Source: Actinomycetota bacterium
GTDB taxonomy: Bacteria > Actinomycetota > Actinomycetes > Nanopelagicales > Nanopelagicaceae
DNA length: 36,019 nt
NCBI GenBank assembly: GCA_010031635.1
Contig: RGZI01000009.1
Location: forward strand, 1-36,019
Direction of reading: 5' to 3'
Below are positions 1-8,492 of this stretch, one piece after another (the first letter of the stretch is position 1; every line of letters starts with the position of its first letter). The translations under genes were made by a program, and so were the position numbers. Below the pieces are notes generated by a model. The model saw nothing but the letters and a program-made list of their open reading frames with translations, made no database searches and had not been told where the DNA came from.

Positions 1-445
1 TTTGCACTATTGGATTTTGACTTGTTAGCGGTTCACTAGTGGGAGATGAAGTATCTGGAGCGAGTAAAGTAGTTGGATTTTTCTCATTTTGTGCCAATCC
101 CGCGATCCAAATCTGCTCTTTTGAATCCACAGCGATTGCTGTTGCGAGAGCATCTTCCGATGTGCCAACCCGAAGTGACCAAACATTTCCTCCTGCAGAA
201 TCAAAAGCACTAACCCATGAATCAAGGCCGCCCAGAGAGGTAGTCCCAAGAAAATCTCCAACGACATTACCCGCGACTACCCAATTCTTTTTGGTGGAAG
301 TTATCCCAATTATTTCGTCATTTTGATTACCAGAAATTGTTGTAGTAAAGAATGGAGGTACTACTTTTGGTGAAAAAGTGGCCGCATAAGCGTTTGAACT
401 AACTAAGAGTGAAAAACCTACTGCAATAAAAAGTGCTCGTCTCAG
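1..445 (-). CDS. Exported beta-propeller-like protein, N-terminal part (runs off left edge)
   Basis: An open frame of about 148 codons continues past the left edge. Residues 1-22 form a signal peptide: RR, then a hydrophobic core (ALFIAVGFSLLVSS), then an ANAYAA-like cleavage site. After it come short repeats of the type DEIIGITSTKKNWVVAG and DALATAIAVDSKEQIWIAG, which resemble SBBP/beta-propeller blades. There is no ATG, GTG or TTG in frame between the proC stop and the signal peptide. The only plausible start is CTG at 443-445, with AGGGG about 9 nt upstream inside the end of proC, so translation is probably coupled to proC. Function is unknown; a secreted or surface propeller protein is an inference. 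The open frame is clear, the start codon less so. Confidence 0.6.
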   Translation of the reverse strand, partial: MRRALFIAVGFSLLVSSNAYAATFSPKVVPPFFTTTISGNQNDEIIGITSTKKNWVVAGNVVGDFLGTTSLGGLDSWVSAFDSAGGNVWSLRVGTSEDALATAIAVDSKEQIWIAGLAQNEKNPTTLLAPDTSSPTSEPLTSQNPIVQ

Positions 446-451
446 CTTTGC

Positions 452-1255
452 TCACCCCTGGGCTAATTCGCGCGAACGATCACGCGCTGCCAAAAGTGCG
501 GCACTAAATATCTCGTGAATTCCGCGTTCATTTAAAGTTTTAAGTGCAGCAGCAGTTGTTCCATTTGGACTTGTGACATTTTCGCGCAAGGTTGTTGGTG
601 TTTTCCCTGAATCTCGCAACATCGTTGCAGCACCGTAAATAGTCTGGATACTTAATTGATGTGCATCCTCAGGTGTCAGGCCTAACTCGATTCCAGCCGC
701 CACCATTGCTTCGATGATTAGAAAAAAGTAAGCCGGTCCTGATCCACTTAGTGCAGTAACTGCATCTTGCAAATGCTCGTCAACGCGAATCACTTTACCT
801 GTGCCATTTAATAGTTGTTCGGCGAGCGCTAAATCTTTTTCACTGCAATGAGTGCCCCCCGAAATGGCTGCCATTCCTTCACCAACTAATGCTGGGGTAT
901 TTGGCATTACCCGGATAACTGGAATTTTCTTACCTTTAAGCGCAGATTCAATCCCAGCGATTTTTTTACCCGCTGCAAGGCTAATTAGTACAGTCTCTGC
1001 AGATATCTGATCTGAGATTTCGGCAACGGTGCTCGCCAAATCTTGCGGTTTGACGATCAGGAAGATTGCAGCGAATCCTGATACTGCCTCTGTGTCCGAT
1101 AGCTCACAAACTCCATATTGCGCACAGATCTCTTTACTTCGCTCCTGCCGCTTTTCTAATATCGAAATAGAGCTGGGCACGGTTCCTGATTTTATGAGTC
1201 CAGCGATAATCGCCTCTCCCATTGCACCAGCGCCGATGATCAATATCTGGCTCAT
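452..1255 (-). CDS. proC: Pyrroline-5-carboxylate reductase
   Basis: Catalyses the last step of proline synthesis, NAD(P)H-dependent reduction of 1-pyrroline-5-carboxylate, in the cytosol. The 267-residue protein opens with a Rossmann glycine motif (ILIIGAGAMGEAI). It carries the family signatures VIRVMPNTPALVGEGM and ALSGSGPAYFFLIIEAM, and ends in the helical dimerisation domain (TSPNGTTAAAL). Length is usual for the family. A longer frame starts 20 codons upstream, but the ATG at 1255 is chosen because homologues begin just before the Rossmann strand and a TAGGCT box lies 7 nt before it, consistent with a leaderless mRNA. The downstream exported protein begins within a few bases of the stop. 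Confidence 0.93.
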   Translation of the reverse strand: MSQILIIGAGAMGEAIIAGLIKSGTVPSSISILEKRQERSKEICAQYGVCELSDTEAVSGFAAIFLIVKPQDLASTVAEISDQISAETVLISLAAGKKIAGIESALKGKKIPVIRVMPNTPALVGEGMAAISGGTHCSEKDLALAEQLLNGTGKVIRVDEHLQDAVTALSGSGPAYFFLIIEAMVAAGIELGLTPEDAHQLSIQTIYGAATMLRDSGKTPTTLRENVTSPNGTTAAALKTLNERGIHEIFSAALLAARDRSRELAQG

Positions 1256-1262
1256 AAGGCAG

Positions 1263-1268
1263 AGCCTA
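1263..1268 (-). promoter_or_regulatory. -10 box of proC (leaderless type)
   Basis: Read on the minus strand this is TAGGCT, fitting the actinobacterial TAnnnT -10 pattern. It lies 7 nt before the proC ATG, so transcription would begin at or next to the start codon. No Shine-Dalgarno sequence is visible. Confidence 0.5.
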
Positions 1269-1358
1269 CAACGCCAACATCTCGACAGGTCGGTAAGCCA
1301 ACCAAAAAGTGGCACCTACCCAATTCCGACCGATGTAACAAGAAGCTAAAAAAGCCTC

Positions 1359-1364
1359 TACCCT
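1359..1364 (+). promoter_or_regulatory. -10 box of the Cys-rich protein gene
   Basis: TACCCT followed by 8 nt and then ATG at 1373. Same arrangement as for proC and radA. No Shine-Dalgarno sequence precedes the ATG, so a leaderless transcript is likely. Confidence 0.5.
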
Positions 1365-1372
1365 TGTGCCTT

Positions 1373-2206
1373 ATGCCTGAGGTAGTAATTGATTTCCCAC
1401 GCGACTGGGTTGAATTTGATAACCCTGCAGATCCATTTGGTGAGCGTTTTCGTTGTGATTTAACTTGGCTTACCTCTAATTGGACCTGCATTTATGGCAA
1501 TGGTTGTAAGGGAATTTACGCTGATCGCCCGAATGATGGATGTTGTTCTGAAGGTGCGATTTACTCTGGTAAAAAAGATGAAGAGCGCGTGCTTAAATTT
1601 GCTAAAAAATTAAAAAAATCTCAATGGCAATACTTTGACAAAGCCCAACCTAAGAAAAAAGGTGGCAAATTAAAGATCTCTGAAGTAGATGAAGACGGTG
1701 AACGAAAAACTCGAAAAGTAGAAGACGGTTGCATCTTCTTAAATCGAAAAGGTCATACTGCAGAAGGTTTCACTGGAGATTTTGGTTGCGTTCTACACCA
1801 TCTTGCTCAAAGTGAAGGCGTCCACTTTGTTAAGACAAAACCTGATGTATGTTGGCAATTACCAATTCGCCGGAGTTTTGAAAAAGTTGATCTCGGCGAT
1901 GATGTCGAAGTGTCAATCACAGTAATTGGTGAATATGAAAGTCGCGGTTGGGGACCTGGTGGAGAAGATTTTCACTGGTACTGCACTAGTAACTCTGACG
2001 CCCATGTCGGTAAAGAGCCGGTCTATATTTCAAATGAAGCAGAACTTACTGAATTGATGGGCAAAAAAGCTTATGCTGAATTGAAGCAGATTTGCGATGC
2101 TCGAATGGAAATCAAACGGGCTGCATCTCCGAAGTTGTTGCCATTTCTACTTGAGCACCCAGCCACAACTTTGGCCCGCAAAGAGGCTGCCGCAAGAATT
2201 CAATAG
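1373..2206 (+). CDS. Conserved Cys-rich protein (possible metal-chelating domain)
   Basis: A 277-residue soluble protein without signal peptide or membrane segments. Its N-terminal third contains a cysteine cluster, CIYGNGCKG...DGCCSEGA, recalling the YkgJ/DUF3109 type of putative zinc- or iron-chelating domains. Further cysteines follow at GCIFLN, FGCVLHHLAQ and VCWQLP. The middle holds a lysine-rich linker (FDKAQPKKKGGK). The role is not known; metal or Fe-S binding is an inference from cysteine spacing. An in-frame TTG three codons upstream exists, but the ATG at 1373 fits the -10 spacing. It lies 44 nt before radA on the same strand but radA has its own -10 box. Confidence 0.75.
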   Translation: MPEVVIDFPRDWVEFDNPADPFGERFRCDLTWLTSNWTCIYGNGCKGIYADRPNDGCCSEGAIYSGKKDEERVLKFAKKLKKSQWQYFDKAQPKKKGGKLKISEVDEDGERKTRKVEDGCIFLNRKGHTAEGFTGDFGCVLHHLAQSEGVHFVKTKPDVCWQLPIRRSFEKVDLGDDVEVSITVIGEYESRGWGPGGEDFHWYCTSNSDAHVGKEPVYISNEAELTELMGKKAYAELKQICDARMEIKRAASPKLLPFLLEHPATTLARKEAAARIQ

Positions 2207-2238
2207 AAGTTCAATAGCAAAAGGTCAGTTGTAAGTCG

Positions 2239-2244
2239 TACTCT
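2239..2244 (+). promoter_or_regulatory. -10 box of radA (leaderless type)
   Basis: TACTCT followed by 6 nt and the radA ATG at 2251. No Shine-Dalgarno sequence is visible, so transcription probably starts at or next to the ATG. Confidence 0.5.
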
Positions 2245-2250
2245 TAGAAC

Positions 2251-3612
2251 ATGGCTAAAGCATCGCTCAAAGAGCCCTTCCGCTGCTCGGAATGTGGTTG
2301 GAGTACTTCAAAGTGGGTAGGTCGCTGTGGTGAATGCCAGGCGTGGGGAAGTATTGATGAAGGCACTCGCAAACTTAATGTTGTAGCCGCAGGGGCGGTC
2401 ACTGCTACCGCGCGACCAATAGGTGAAGTTGATTTAGCCGCTGCGCAATCTCGTTCCAGTGGAGTAGCCGAGTTAGATCGCACCCTCGGTGGTGGATTAG
2501 TTCCTGGTGCTGTTGTTTTACTTGCCGGAGAACCTGGAGTTGGTAAATCTACTTTGCTCTTAACTGTTGCAGCCGAGAGTGCACGCACTGGATTAACTGC
2601 ACTTTATGTAACAGGTGAGGAATCTACGGCGCAAGTTAGATTGCGTGCCGAACGCCTTTCTGCAATTCATCCATCACTTTGGTTAGCAGCTGAAAATGAA
2701 TTGAGTGCAGTTGTTGCACATATTGATGCGGTAAAACCTGATTTATTAATTATTGACTCAATCCAAACAATGGCCAGTGCCGCAATTGAAGGATCCCCTG
2801 GTGGCGTCACCCAAGTTCGCGAAGTTGCAAATACTGCAATTAGAATCGCGAAAGATCGCGGAATAACGGTAATTTTAGTTGGTCACGTTACCAAAGATGG
2901 ATCAATCGCCGGTCCAAGATTGCTCGAACATTTAGTAGATGTGGTGCTTAACTTTGAAGGAGATCGCCATTCACGGTTGCGGTTAGTCAGATCAATCAAA
3001 AATCGATTTGGTGCAACTGATGAAGTTGGATGTTTTGATTTACATGATGGTGGAATCTCTGGAGTAACTGATCCAAGTGGACTTTTCACAACTCGTCATG
3101 CCGAACCTGTTCCAGGAACTTGCGTCACAGTTGCACTTGAAGGCCGGCGAGCACTTGTTGCCGAGATTCAAGCATTAGTTGGAGTTGAAAAAGATCGTGA
3201 TTATGGAAATGCCCGTCGAGTTACCAGCGGATTAGATAGTGCTCGAACCGCAATGACACTTGCAGTTTTGGAATTACGTGCAAATACCAAATTGGCCGGG
3301 CGAGATGTTTATGTGGCAACTGTTGGTGGAATGAAATTGACTGAACCAGCAGCTGATCTTGCTGCTGCACTTGCGGTCGCCTCTGCAGCGGTTGGCTTAG
3401 CGTTGCCCGCGGATTTAATTGCAATTGGTGAAGTTGGCCTTGCTGGTGAAATTAGAAAAGTAACGGGTGGCCAACAACGGATCGTTGAAGCAGCCCGACT
3501 TGGATTTAAGCGCGCATTAATTCCGGCCGGAAGTGATATCAAAGTTGCTGGAATTGAAATTGTTGAAGTGCACCGGATATCTCAAGCTCTTGAAAAAGTG
3601 AAACTTTTATAG
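2251..3612 (+). CDS. radA: DNA repair protein RadA (branch-migration ATPase)
   Basis: A 453-residue cytosolic protein that extends and processes recombination intermediates with RecA. Domain order is canonical. An N-terminal four-cysteine zinc finger (FRCSECGWSTSKWVGRCGECQAWG) is followed by a RecA-like core with Walker A GEPGVGKST near residue 95 and Walker B-like LLIIDSIQT. The RadA-specific KNRFG motif is near residue 250. The C-terminal Lon-protease-like domain contains GGMKLTEPAADLAAALA. Length is normal and nothing is missing. The gene converges on the DoxX-Rieske gene with only 2 nt between the two stop codons and no obvious terminator hairpin. Confidence 0.96.
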   Translation: MAKASLKEPFRCSECGWSTSKWVGRCGECQAWGSIDEGTRKLNVVAAGAVTATARPIGEVDLAAAQSRSSGVAELDRTLGGGLVPGAVVLLAGEPGVGKSTLLLTVAAESARTGLTALYVTGEESTAQVRLRAERLSAIHPSLWLAAENELSAVVAHIDAVKPDLLIIDSIQTMASAAIEGSPGGVTQVREVANTAIRIAKDRGITVILVGHVTKDGSIAGPRLLEHLVDVVLNFEGDRHSRLRLVRSIKNRFGATDEVGCFDLHDGGISGVTDPSGLFTTRHAEPVPGTCVTVALEGRRALVAEIQALVGVEKDRDYGNARRVTSGLDSARTAMTLAVLELRANTKLAGRDVYVATVGGMKLTEPAADLAAALAVASAAVGLALPADLIAIGEVGLAGEIRKVTGGQQRIVEAARLGFKRALIPAGSDIKVAGIEIVEVHRISQALEKVKLL

Positions 3613-3614
3613 CA

Positions 3615-4538
3615 TTAAGCAGAAACGATGTATTCACCGCTGATCTGCACTGGAACTTCCGTTAATGCAACACGAGTTGGTCCAGCAATTGCTTTTCCGT
3701 TTTGCAAAGGATCAAATCTTGCTCCATGACATGGACAGATTAATTCTTTGCTCACTTGATCATAATCAACCGTACATCCTTGATGGGTACATACTGCCGA
3801 AAAAGCACAAACTGCATCAGTAGCAGTGCGAATTAATATTCCTGGATCACCTGATGCAAGTTTAATTTGTAACGCAGTACCAACATTCAAATCTGAAATT
3901 GTCGCAATGGCATTAGCGGGAGCGCTGCCACCTTGCTTTGTAACAACTTTTGCTGCTCCAGAAGCGATTTTCCCTGGTTTAGCAAAGATATTTCCTAATC
4001 CTGCAAATGCGATTGAGAGTACGCCGACAACTCCAATACCAATGGCACCTCTTCGATCAACATTTAAAACTCTAGAAATTGTTCGCTTTCTTGGCAAAAT
4101 TGCTAATGCAAAAACTAACCACATAATTAAATACGCAGTGTCAGGGGCTAAGAAATATGGGGTTGTGTGAAATGTAGATGAAAGCCAAAGAGTTGCCGAA
4201 AGTCCTGCTCCAGCAACGGCCGCCAAAAAGGGCAACACTCCAAATAGAGTTGCTAAGCCAATTGCAATTTCGCCAACCATTGTGCCGGCGCCAACCAGAG
4301 TTGCATGCTCAATCATCTTATTTAGTAATGGTGAAATCGGAGATTGTTGTGCAAAACCGGCAAGTTGCTTACCAATATAGGTGGTGGCATCTGGGTTTAG
4401 AAATCCCCCGTCAAGGGCTTTATCAATGCCAGCGTAAGTAAAGGTAACTCCCAGCCAAAGGCGCAATAAGCGCACGCTCCAACTCTGGTGTATCCAACTT
4501 TTGGTAATACCTTGCAAAAATTCTTGAACGCTACTCAT
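3615..4538 (-). CDS. DoxX-family membrane protein fused to a Rieske [2Fe-2S] domain
   Basis: A 307-residue fusion. Residues about 20-160 match a DoxX-like four-helix membrane module (LRLWLGVTFTYAGIDKALDGGF...). A single helix near 165-190 (AIGIGVVGVLSIAFAGLGN) leads to a C-terminal Rieske domain. The cluster ligands are present as CTHQGC and CPCHGARFD, giving the CxH and CxxH pairs, near residues 248 and 267. The protein is probably membrane-bound with the iron-sulfur domain outside, acting in electron transfer. Partner and substrate are unknown. AAGGAG stands 6 nt before the ATG and overlaps the TAA that ends the SDR frame remnant, so it was co-translated with that gene downstream of clpC. 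Confidence 0.85.
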   Translation of the reverse strand: MSSVQEFLQGITKSWIHQSWSVRLLRLWLGVTFTYAGIDKALDGGFLNPDATTYIGKQLAGFAQQSPISPLLNKMIEHATLVGAGTMVGEIAIGLATLFGVLPFLAAVAGAGLSATLWLSSTFHTTPYFLAPDTAYLIMWLVFALAILPRKRTISRVLNVDRRGAIGIGVVGVLSIAFAGLGNIFAKPGKIASGAAKVVTKQGGSAPANAIATISDLNVGTALQIKLASGDPGILIRTATDAVCAFSAVCTHQGCTVDYDQVSKELICPCHGARFDPLQNGKAIAGPTRVALTEVPVQISGEYIVSA

Positions 4539-4546
4539 TATGCTCC

Positions 4547-5237
4547 TTAAACAGGTGGGTCAAATATAAACAATGTTCCTGAGAATCCGCCGTCAATTGG
4601 TATAGCGGTACCAGTGACAACGGGATTGGGTTGTCATTTCGGTTTTCACCCATCCCGGGAGAACCGCATTTACTTGAATATTATCTGCTCCCCAAGCTAC
4701 TGCTAAAGATTTAGCTAATTGGACTACTGCACCTTTTGTAGCCGCATATGCGGAAGTTATTCCAAATCCAAAGATGCTTGTCATTGAGCCAATTGTGATT
4801 ATTTTTCCGCCACCACGCTTTTTCATTTCTGGATAAACGGCTTGGCAGCACTCAAAAACCGCAGTTAAATTTGTATCTAAAACATCTTTCCAATCTGCTT
4901 TAGAGAAATCTTCTGGTCTTTTGCGAATATTTATACCTGCATTGGCTACTAAAATATCAATAGAGCCAAGTTTTGCAACTGTATCAATTACAGCTTGATC
5001 GATATCTGCTCGAATATTTACATCGACCTTGAATGCAACTGCTCGTACTCCAAGGGATTCAAGTTCAGCTACCGCTTTGGCACTTTTTTCGAGGTTGCGC
5101 GACCAGATCGCGATGTTTGCACCAGATTTAGCAAACCCCCGCGCAAATCCAAGACCAATTCCACCATTTCCACCAGTGACTACAGCAACTTTGCCATGCA
5201 AGTCAAAGGCGGATGGCAAAGATGACATTGATGACAT
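4547..5237 (-). pseudogene. Short-chain dehydrogenase/reductase, disrupted by internal deletion
   Basis: The N-terminal 200 residues are a good classical SDR: TGGNGGIG cofactor loop, LVANAG, catalytic serine in TIGSMTS, YAATK catalytic pair, and LPGWVKTEMT after it. The frame then leaves the family and ends at 4593. In the next frame, from 4618 down to 4547, lies the usual SDR C-terminus VTGTAIPIDGGF and a normal TAA that overlaps the next gene's ribosome site. Comparison with ordinary SDRs suggests about 45 codons and the frame are lost near 4618-4625. Substrate is unknown. Two ATGs three codons apart, at 5237 and 5228 in a tandem 9-bp repeat, could start it, just after the clpC stop. Confidence 0.75.
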
Positions 5238-5246
5238 TGATGAAAG

Positions 5247-7748
5247 TTAAACTGCTGGAGTTTCGGCCAGATCCTCAGGTGTGTTTGGTGTTGAAATCTT
5301 TGGTTCACCTGTAAAAGTGAACTTCGCGTCAACGCCTTCGCCTTCAGTATCAACAACGATAATTTCACCGGCTTTGAGTTCGCCAAATAGAATCTTCTCA
5401 GAGAGAATATCTTCAATCTCTCGTTGAATTGTTCGGCGTAGTGGACGCGCTCCCATTACTGGGTCATAACCGCGGGATGCCAGCAATGCTTTGGCAGAAG
5501 GTTTCAATTCGATACCCATATCTTTGGCTTTCAACCGCTCATCAAGTAACGCAACCATCAAATCAACAATTTGAACAATCTCTGTTTCTGTCAATTGATG
5601 GAAGACAACTATCTCGTCAATACGGTTCAAAAATTCAGGGCGGAAGTGGGCCTTAAGTTCATCAGTAACTTTATTGCGCATCCGCTCATAAGAGGTTTGT
5701 GAATCACCGCTATTAGCAAAACCAAGTCCGGCACCCTTTGATATATCTCGAGTTCCAAGGTTTGTAGTCATGATGATGATTGTGTTTTTGAAATCTACAA
5801 CGCGACCTTGCGCATCTGTTAAACGTCCATCTTCAAGAACTTGTAGCAAAGAGTTGAAGATATCTGGATGTGCTTTTTCTATCTCATCGAAGAGCACAAC
5901 AGAGAATGGACGACGCCGAACTTTCTCGGTGAGTTGTCCGCCTTCGTCATAACCAACATATCCTGGAGGTGAGCCAAATAACCGCGAAACAGTATGGCGT
6001 TCTGCGTACTCACTCATGTCAAGTTGAATAAGTGCATCTGCATCACCAAATAAGAAACTAGCCAAAGTACGGGATAGTTCAGTCTTGCCAACGCCTGATG
6101 GACCGGCGAAGATAAATGAGCCACCTGGACGTTTAGGATCTTTCAATCCTGCCCGTGCCCGACGAATCGCTTGTGAAAGTGCCTTAATGGCTTGATCTTG
6201 ACCAATTACCCGTTTGTGCAATTCATCTTCCATGCGTAGCAAACGTGATGTCTCTTCCTCAGTCAACTTCACAATTGGAATTCCAGTTGATGCGGCCAGA
6301 ACTTCGGCGATCTCTTCTTCGCCAACAACTGAAACCTGGTCTAAATCTCCAGCTTTCCATTGCTTCTCGCGCTCACTTTTTTCTTGAATCAGAGTTTTTT
6401 CTTTATCGCGAAGTGAGGCGGCCTTTTCAAAATCTTGTCCATCAATTGCCGATTCTTTTTCGCGTCGAACATTTGCGATGCGATCATCAAACTCACGTAA
6501 ATCAGGTGGAGCTGTCATGCGCTTAATTCGCAGACGAGATCCGGCTTCATCAATAAGGTCAATTGCTTTATCTGGCAAGAAGCGATCTGAAACATAACGA
6601 TCTGCCAAGGTAGCAGCCGCAACTAAGGCTGTATCTGTAATTGAAACATGGTGATGTGATTCGTAACGATCACGAAGTCCTTTCAAAATCTCGATAGTGT
6701 GAGTTACGGATGGTTCAGCAACTTGAATTGGCTGAAAACGTCGCTCAAGTGCAGCATCTTTTTCTAAATGTTTGCGGTATTCATCAAGAGTTGTGGCACC
6801 AATTGTCTGAAGTTCGCCACGTGCCAACATCGGTTTCAAAATGCTTGCAGCATCAATTGCACCTTCGGCTGCACCCGCTCCAACTAATGTGTGAATTTCG
6901 TCGATGAACAAAATAATATCGCCACGTGTGCGAATCTCTTTCAATACTTTCTTCAAACGTTCTTCAAAATCTCCACGGTAGCGACTTCCGGCAACTAACG
7001 CACCAAGATCTAGTGAATAGATTTGCTTATCTTTAATAGTTTCTGGAACTAAGTTCTTAACTATCGCCTGAGCAAGTCCTTCAACCACTGCAGTTTTACC
7101 AACGCCTGGTTCGCCAATTAATACTGGGTTATTTTTTGTACGACGAGAAAGAATTTGCATTACGCGTTCAATCTCTTTCTCGCGACCAATAACCGGATCA
7201 AGTTTTCCTTCACGAGCAGCAGCAGTTAAGTTGCGACCAAATTGATCAAGCACAAGTGAGGTAGATGGGGTTCCTTCAGCAGGACCGCTAGAAGTTGCCG
7301 CCTCTTTACCTTGATAACCTGAAAGCAATTGAATTACTTGTTGACGTACGCGATTCAAATCTGCGCCAAGTTTTACCAAAACTTGAGCAGCAACGCCTTC
7401 GCCTTCACGAATTAAACCAAGCAAAATATGTTCGGTGCCAATGTAGTTGTGTCCGAGTTGCAACGCTTCACGAAGTGAAAGTTCTAATACTTTTTTAGCA
7501 CGTGGTGTAAATGGAATATGTCCACTTGGTGCTTGTTGGCCTTGACCAATAATCTCTTCAACTTGTGCGCGAACTGCTTCAAGTGAAATTCCAAGTGATT
7601 CAAGTGCTTTTGCGGCTACACCTTCACCTTCGTGAATTAAGCCAAGCAAAATATGCTCTGTGCCGATGTAATTGTGATTGAGCATGCGAGCTTCCTCTTG
7701 GGCGAGTACAACTACTCGTCTGGCTCGGTCAGTAAACCGCTCAAACAT
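5247..7748 (-). CDS. clpC: ATP-dependent Clp protease ATP-binding subunit ClpC
   Basis: A cytosolic Hsp100 unfoldase that feeds substrates to ClpP. The 833 residues show two N-terminal Clp repeats ([14 protein letters not shown] occurs twice, near 25 and 100). A first AAA module follows with Walker A GEPGVGKT near residue 215. Next comes a UVR-type middle segment ([14 protein letters not shown], near 445), then a second AAA module with [15 protein letters not shown] near 555 and [13 protein letters not shown]. Length is typical of actinobacterial ClpC. GAGGAG stands shortly before the ATG. The 246-nt upstream region carries a tandem repeat that may be an operator. The SDR and DoxX-Rieske genes follow closely on the same strand. 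Confidence 0.97.
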   Translation of the reverse strand: MFERFTDRARRVVVLAQEEARMLNHNYIGTEHILLGLIHEGEGVAAKALESLGISLEAVRAQVEEIIGQGQQAPSGHIPFTPRAKKVLELSLREALQLGHNYIGTEHILLGLIREGEGVAAQVLVKLGADLNRVRQQVIQLLSGYQGKEAATSSGPAEGTPSTSLVLDQFGRNLTAAAREGKLDPVIGREKEIERVMQILSRRTKNNPVLIGEPGVGKTAVVEGLAQAIVKNLVPETIKDKQIYSLDLGALVAGSRYRGDFEERLKKVLKEIRTRGDIILFIDEIHTLVGAGAAEGAIDAASILKPMLARGELQTIGATTLDEYRKHLEKDAALERRFQPIQVAEPSVTHTIEILKGLRDRYESHHHVSITDTALVAAATLADRYVSDRFLPDKAIDLIDEAGSRLRIKRMTAPPDLREFDDRIANVRREKESAIDGQDFEKAASLRDKEKTLIQEKSEREKQWKAGDLDQVSVVGEEEIAEVLAASTGIPIVKLTEEETSRLLRMEDELHKRVIGQDQAIKALSQAIRRARAGLKDPKRPGGSFIFAGPSGVGKTELSRTLASFLFGDADALIQLDMSEYAERHTVSRLFGSPPGYVGYDEGGQLTEKVRRRPFSVVLFDEIEKAHPDIFNSLLQVLEDGRLTDAQGRVVDFKNTIIIMTTNLGTRDISKGAGLGFANSGDSQTSYERMRNKVTDELKAHFRPEFLNRIDEIVVFHQLTETEIVQIVDLMVALLDERLKAKDMGIELKPSAKALLASRGYDPVMGARPLRRTIQREIEDILSEKILFGELKAGEIIVVDTEGEGVDAKFTFTGEPKISTPNTPEDLAETPAV

Positions 7749-7908
7749 GGCAACTCCTCTAACTATGTAATGTGCCCCTTTTGCGTGGGTACATCTCCAA
7801 GCCTAATCATCTCTTACCTAGGCGGCACATTGGGTGGTATTTCTTTTAACGCACAACCAGGCTCAAATATGCCGGGATCGGGCAGGATTCGGCAAATTTA
7901 TGGCCTGA

Positions 7909-7943
7909 CCACTAGATATAGGGAAAATCCACTAGATATAGGG
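7909..7943. repeat. Tandem 15-bp direct repeat upstream of clpC
   Basis: CCACTAGATATAGGG occurs at 7909-7923 with its first base pair shared with a GA-CC context, and again at 7929-7943. The copies are exactly 20 bp apart, about two helical turns. They sit roughly 160-195 bp before the clpC ATG, in the 246-nt gap between the acetyltransferase stop and clpC. The arrangement suggests paired binding sites for a regulator of clpC; which regulator is unknown. I see no CIRCE element there. Confidence 0.6.
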
Positions 7944-7994
7944 GTGACCGAAGGCAGTTTCTGTAATCAATCTCAGAAGTGGGCTACAACTGGG

Positions 7995-8492
7995 CTACAG
8001 CACCCGCAACATTCTGGTGTTCCCCAATGTGTTTGGCTTCACGCTCTCCAACTCCAAGAACTCAGCAATACCGGCATCGTATGAGAGCAAAAGCTCTTGG
8101 TAAACGGTTGGATCAACAGGGGTTCCTTGAATTTCAACAAATCCATGTCTACTAAAGAAATCTGTTTCAAATGTTAAACAGAAAATTCTTTTTACTCCAA
8201 GTTCGATTGCACGAGTTGTGATGTGATCCATTAGTTGCGACCCGATACCAGTGCCTCGATATTTTTCAACGACAGCCATCGTTCGCACTTCTGCTAAATC
8301 TTCCCAAAGAATATGCAGTGCGCCGCAACCAATAACTTCGCCATCTATCTCAGCAACTGTAAACTCCTGAACAGATTCATAAAGAGTTACTGTTTCTTTT
8401 GTAAGTAATCTGCGGCCAAGTGCGTAAGTATCGATAATTTGTCGAAGGTTTTTAATGTCACTTGTTCGGGCTGGACGGATTACTGGGTTCAT
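7995..8492 (-). CDS. GNAT amino-acid N-acetyltransferase (ArgA-like, mycobacterial type)
   Basis: A 165-residue GNAT enzyme. The acetyl-CoA loop is visible as VVEKYRGTGIGSQLMDHI near residues 80-95. The N-terminus RPARTSDIKNLRQIIDTYA and the segment VTLYESVQEFTVAEIDGEVIGCGALHILWEDLAEVRT resemble the short N-acetylglutamate synthase found beside lysS in mycobacteria. That suggests the first step of arginine synthesis, acetylation of glutamate. The specific substrate is inferred from neighbourhood and resemblance; another amino-acid acetyltransferase is possible. It overlaps the lysS stop by an ATGA and is therefore translationally coupled to lysS. Confidence 0.8.
   Translation of the reverse strand: MNPVIRPARTSDIKNLRQIIDTYALGRRLLTKETVTLYESVQEFTVAEIDGEVIGCGALHILWEDLAEVRTMAVVEKYRGTGIGSQLMDHITTRAIELGVKRIFCLTFETDFFSRHGFVEIQGTPVDPTVYQELLLSYDAGIAEFLELESVKPNTLGNTRMLRVL

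Noticed and set aside
7909-7943. CRISPR array
   Set aside because: Only two copies with a 5-bp gap; no spacers of the right length and no cas genes.
7749-7994. lsr2 or a CIRCE element between the acetyltransferase and clpC
   Set aside because: No frame of useful length exists there and the TTAGCACTC inverted repeat is absent.
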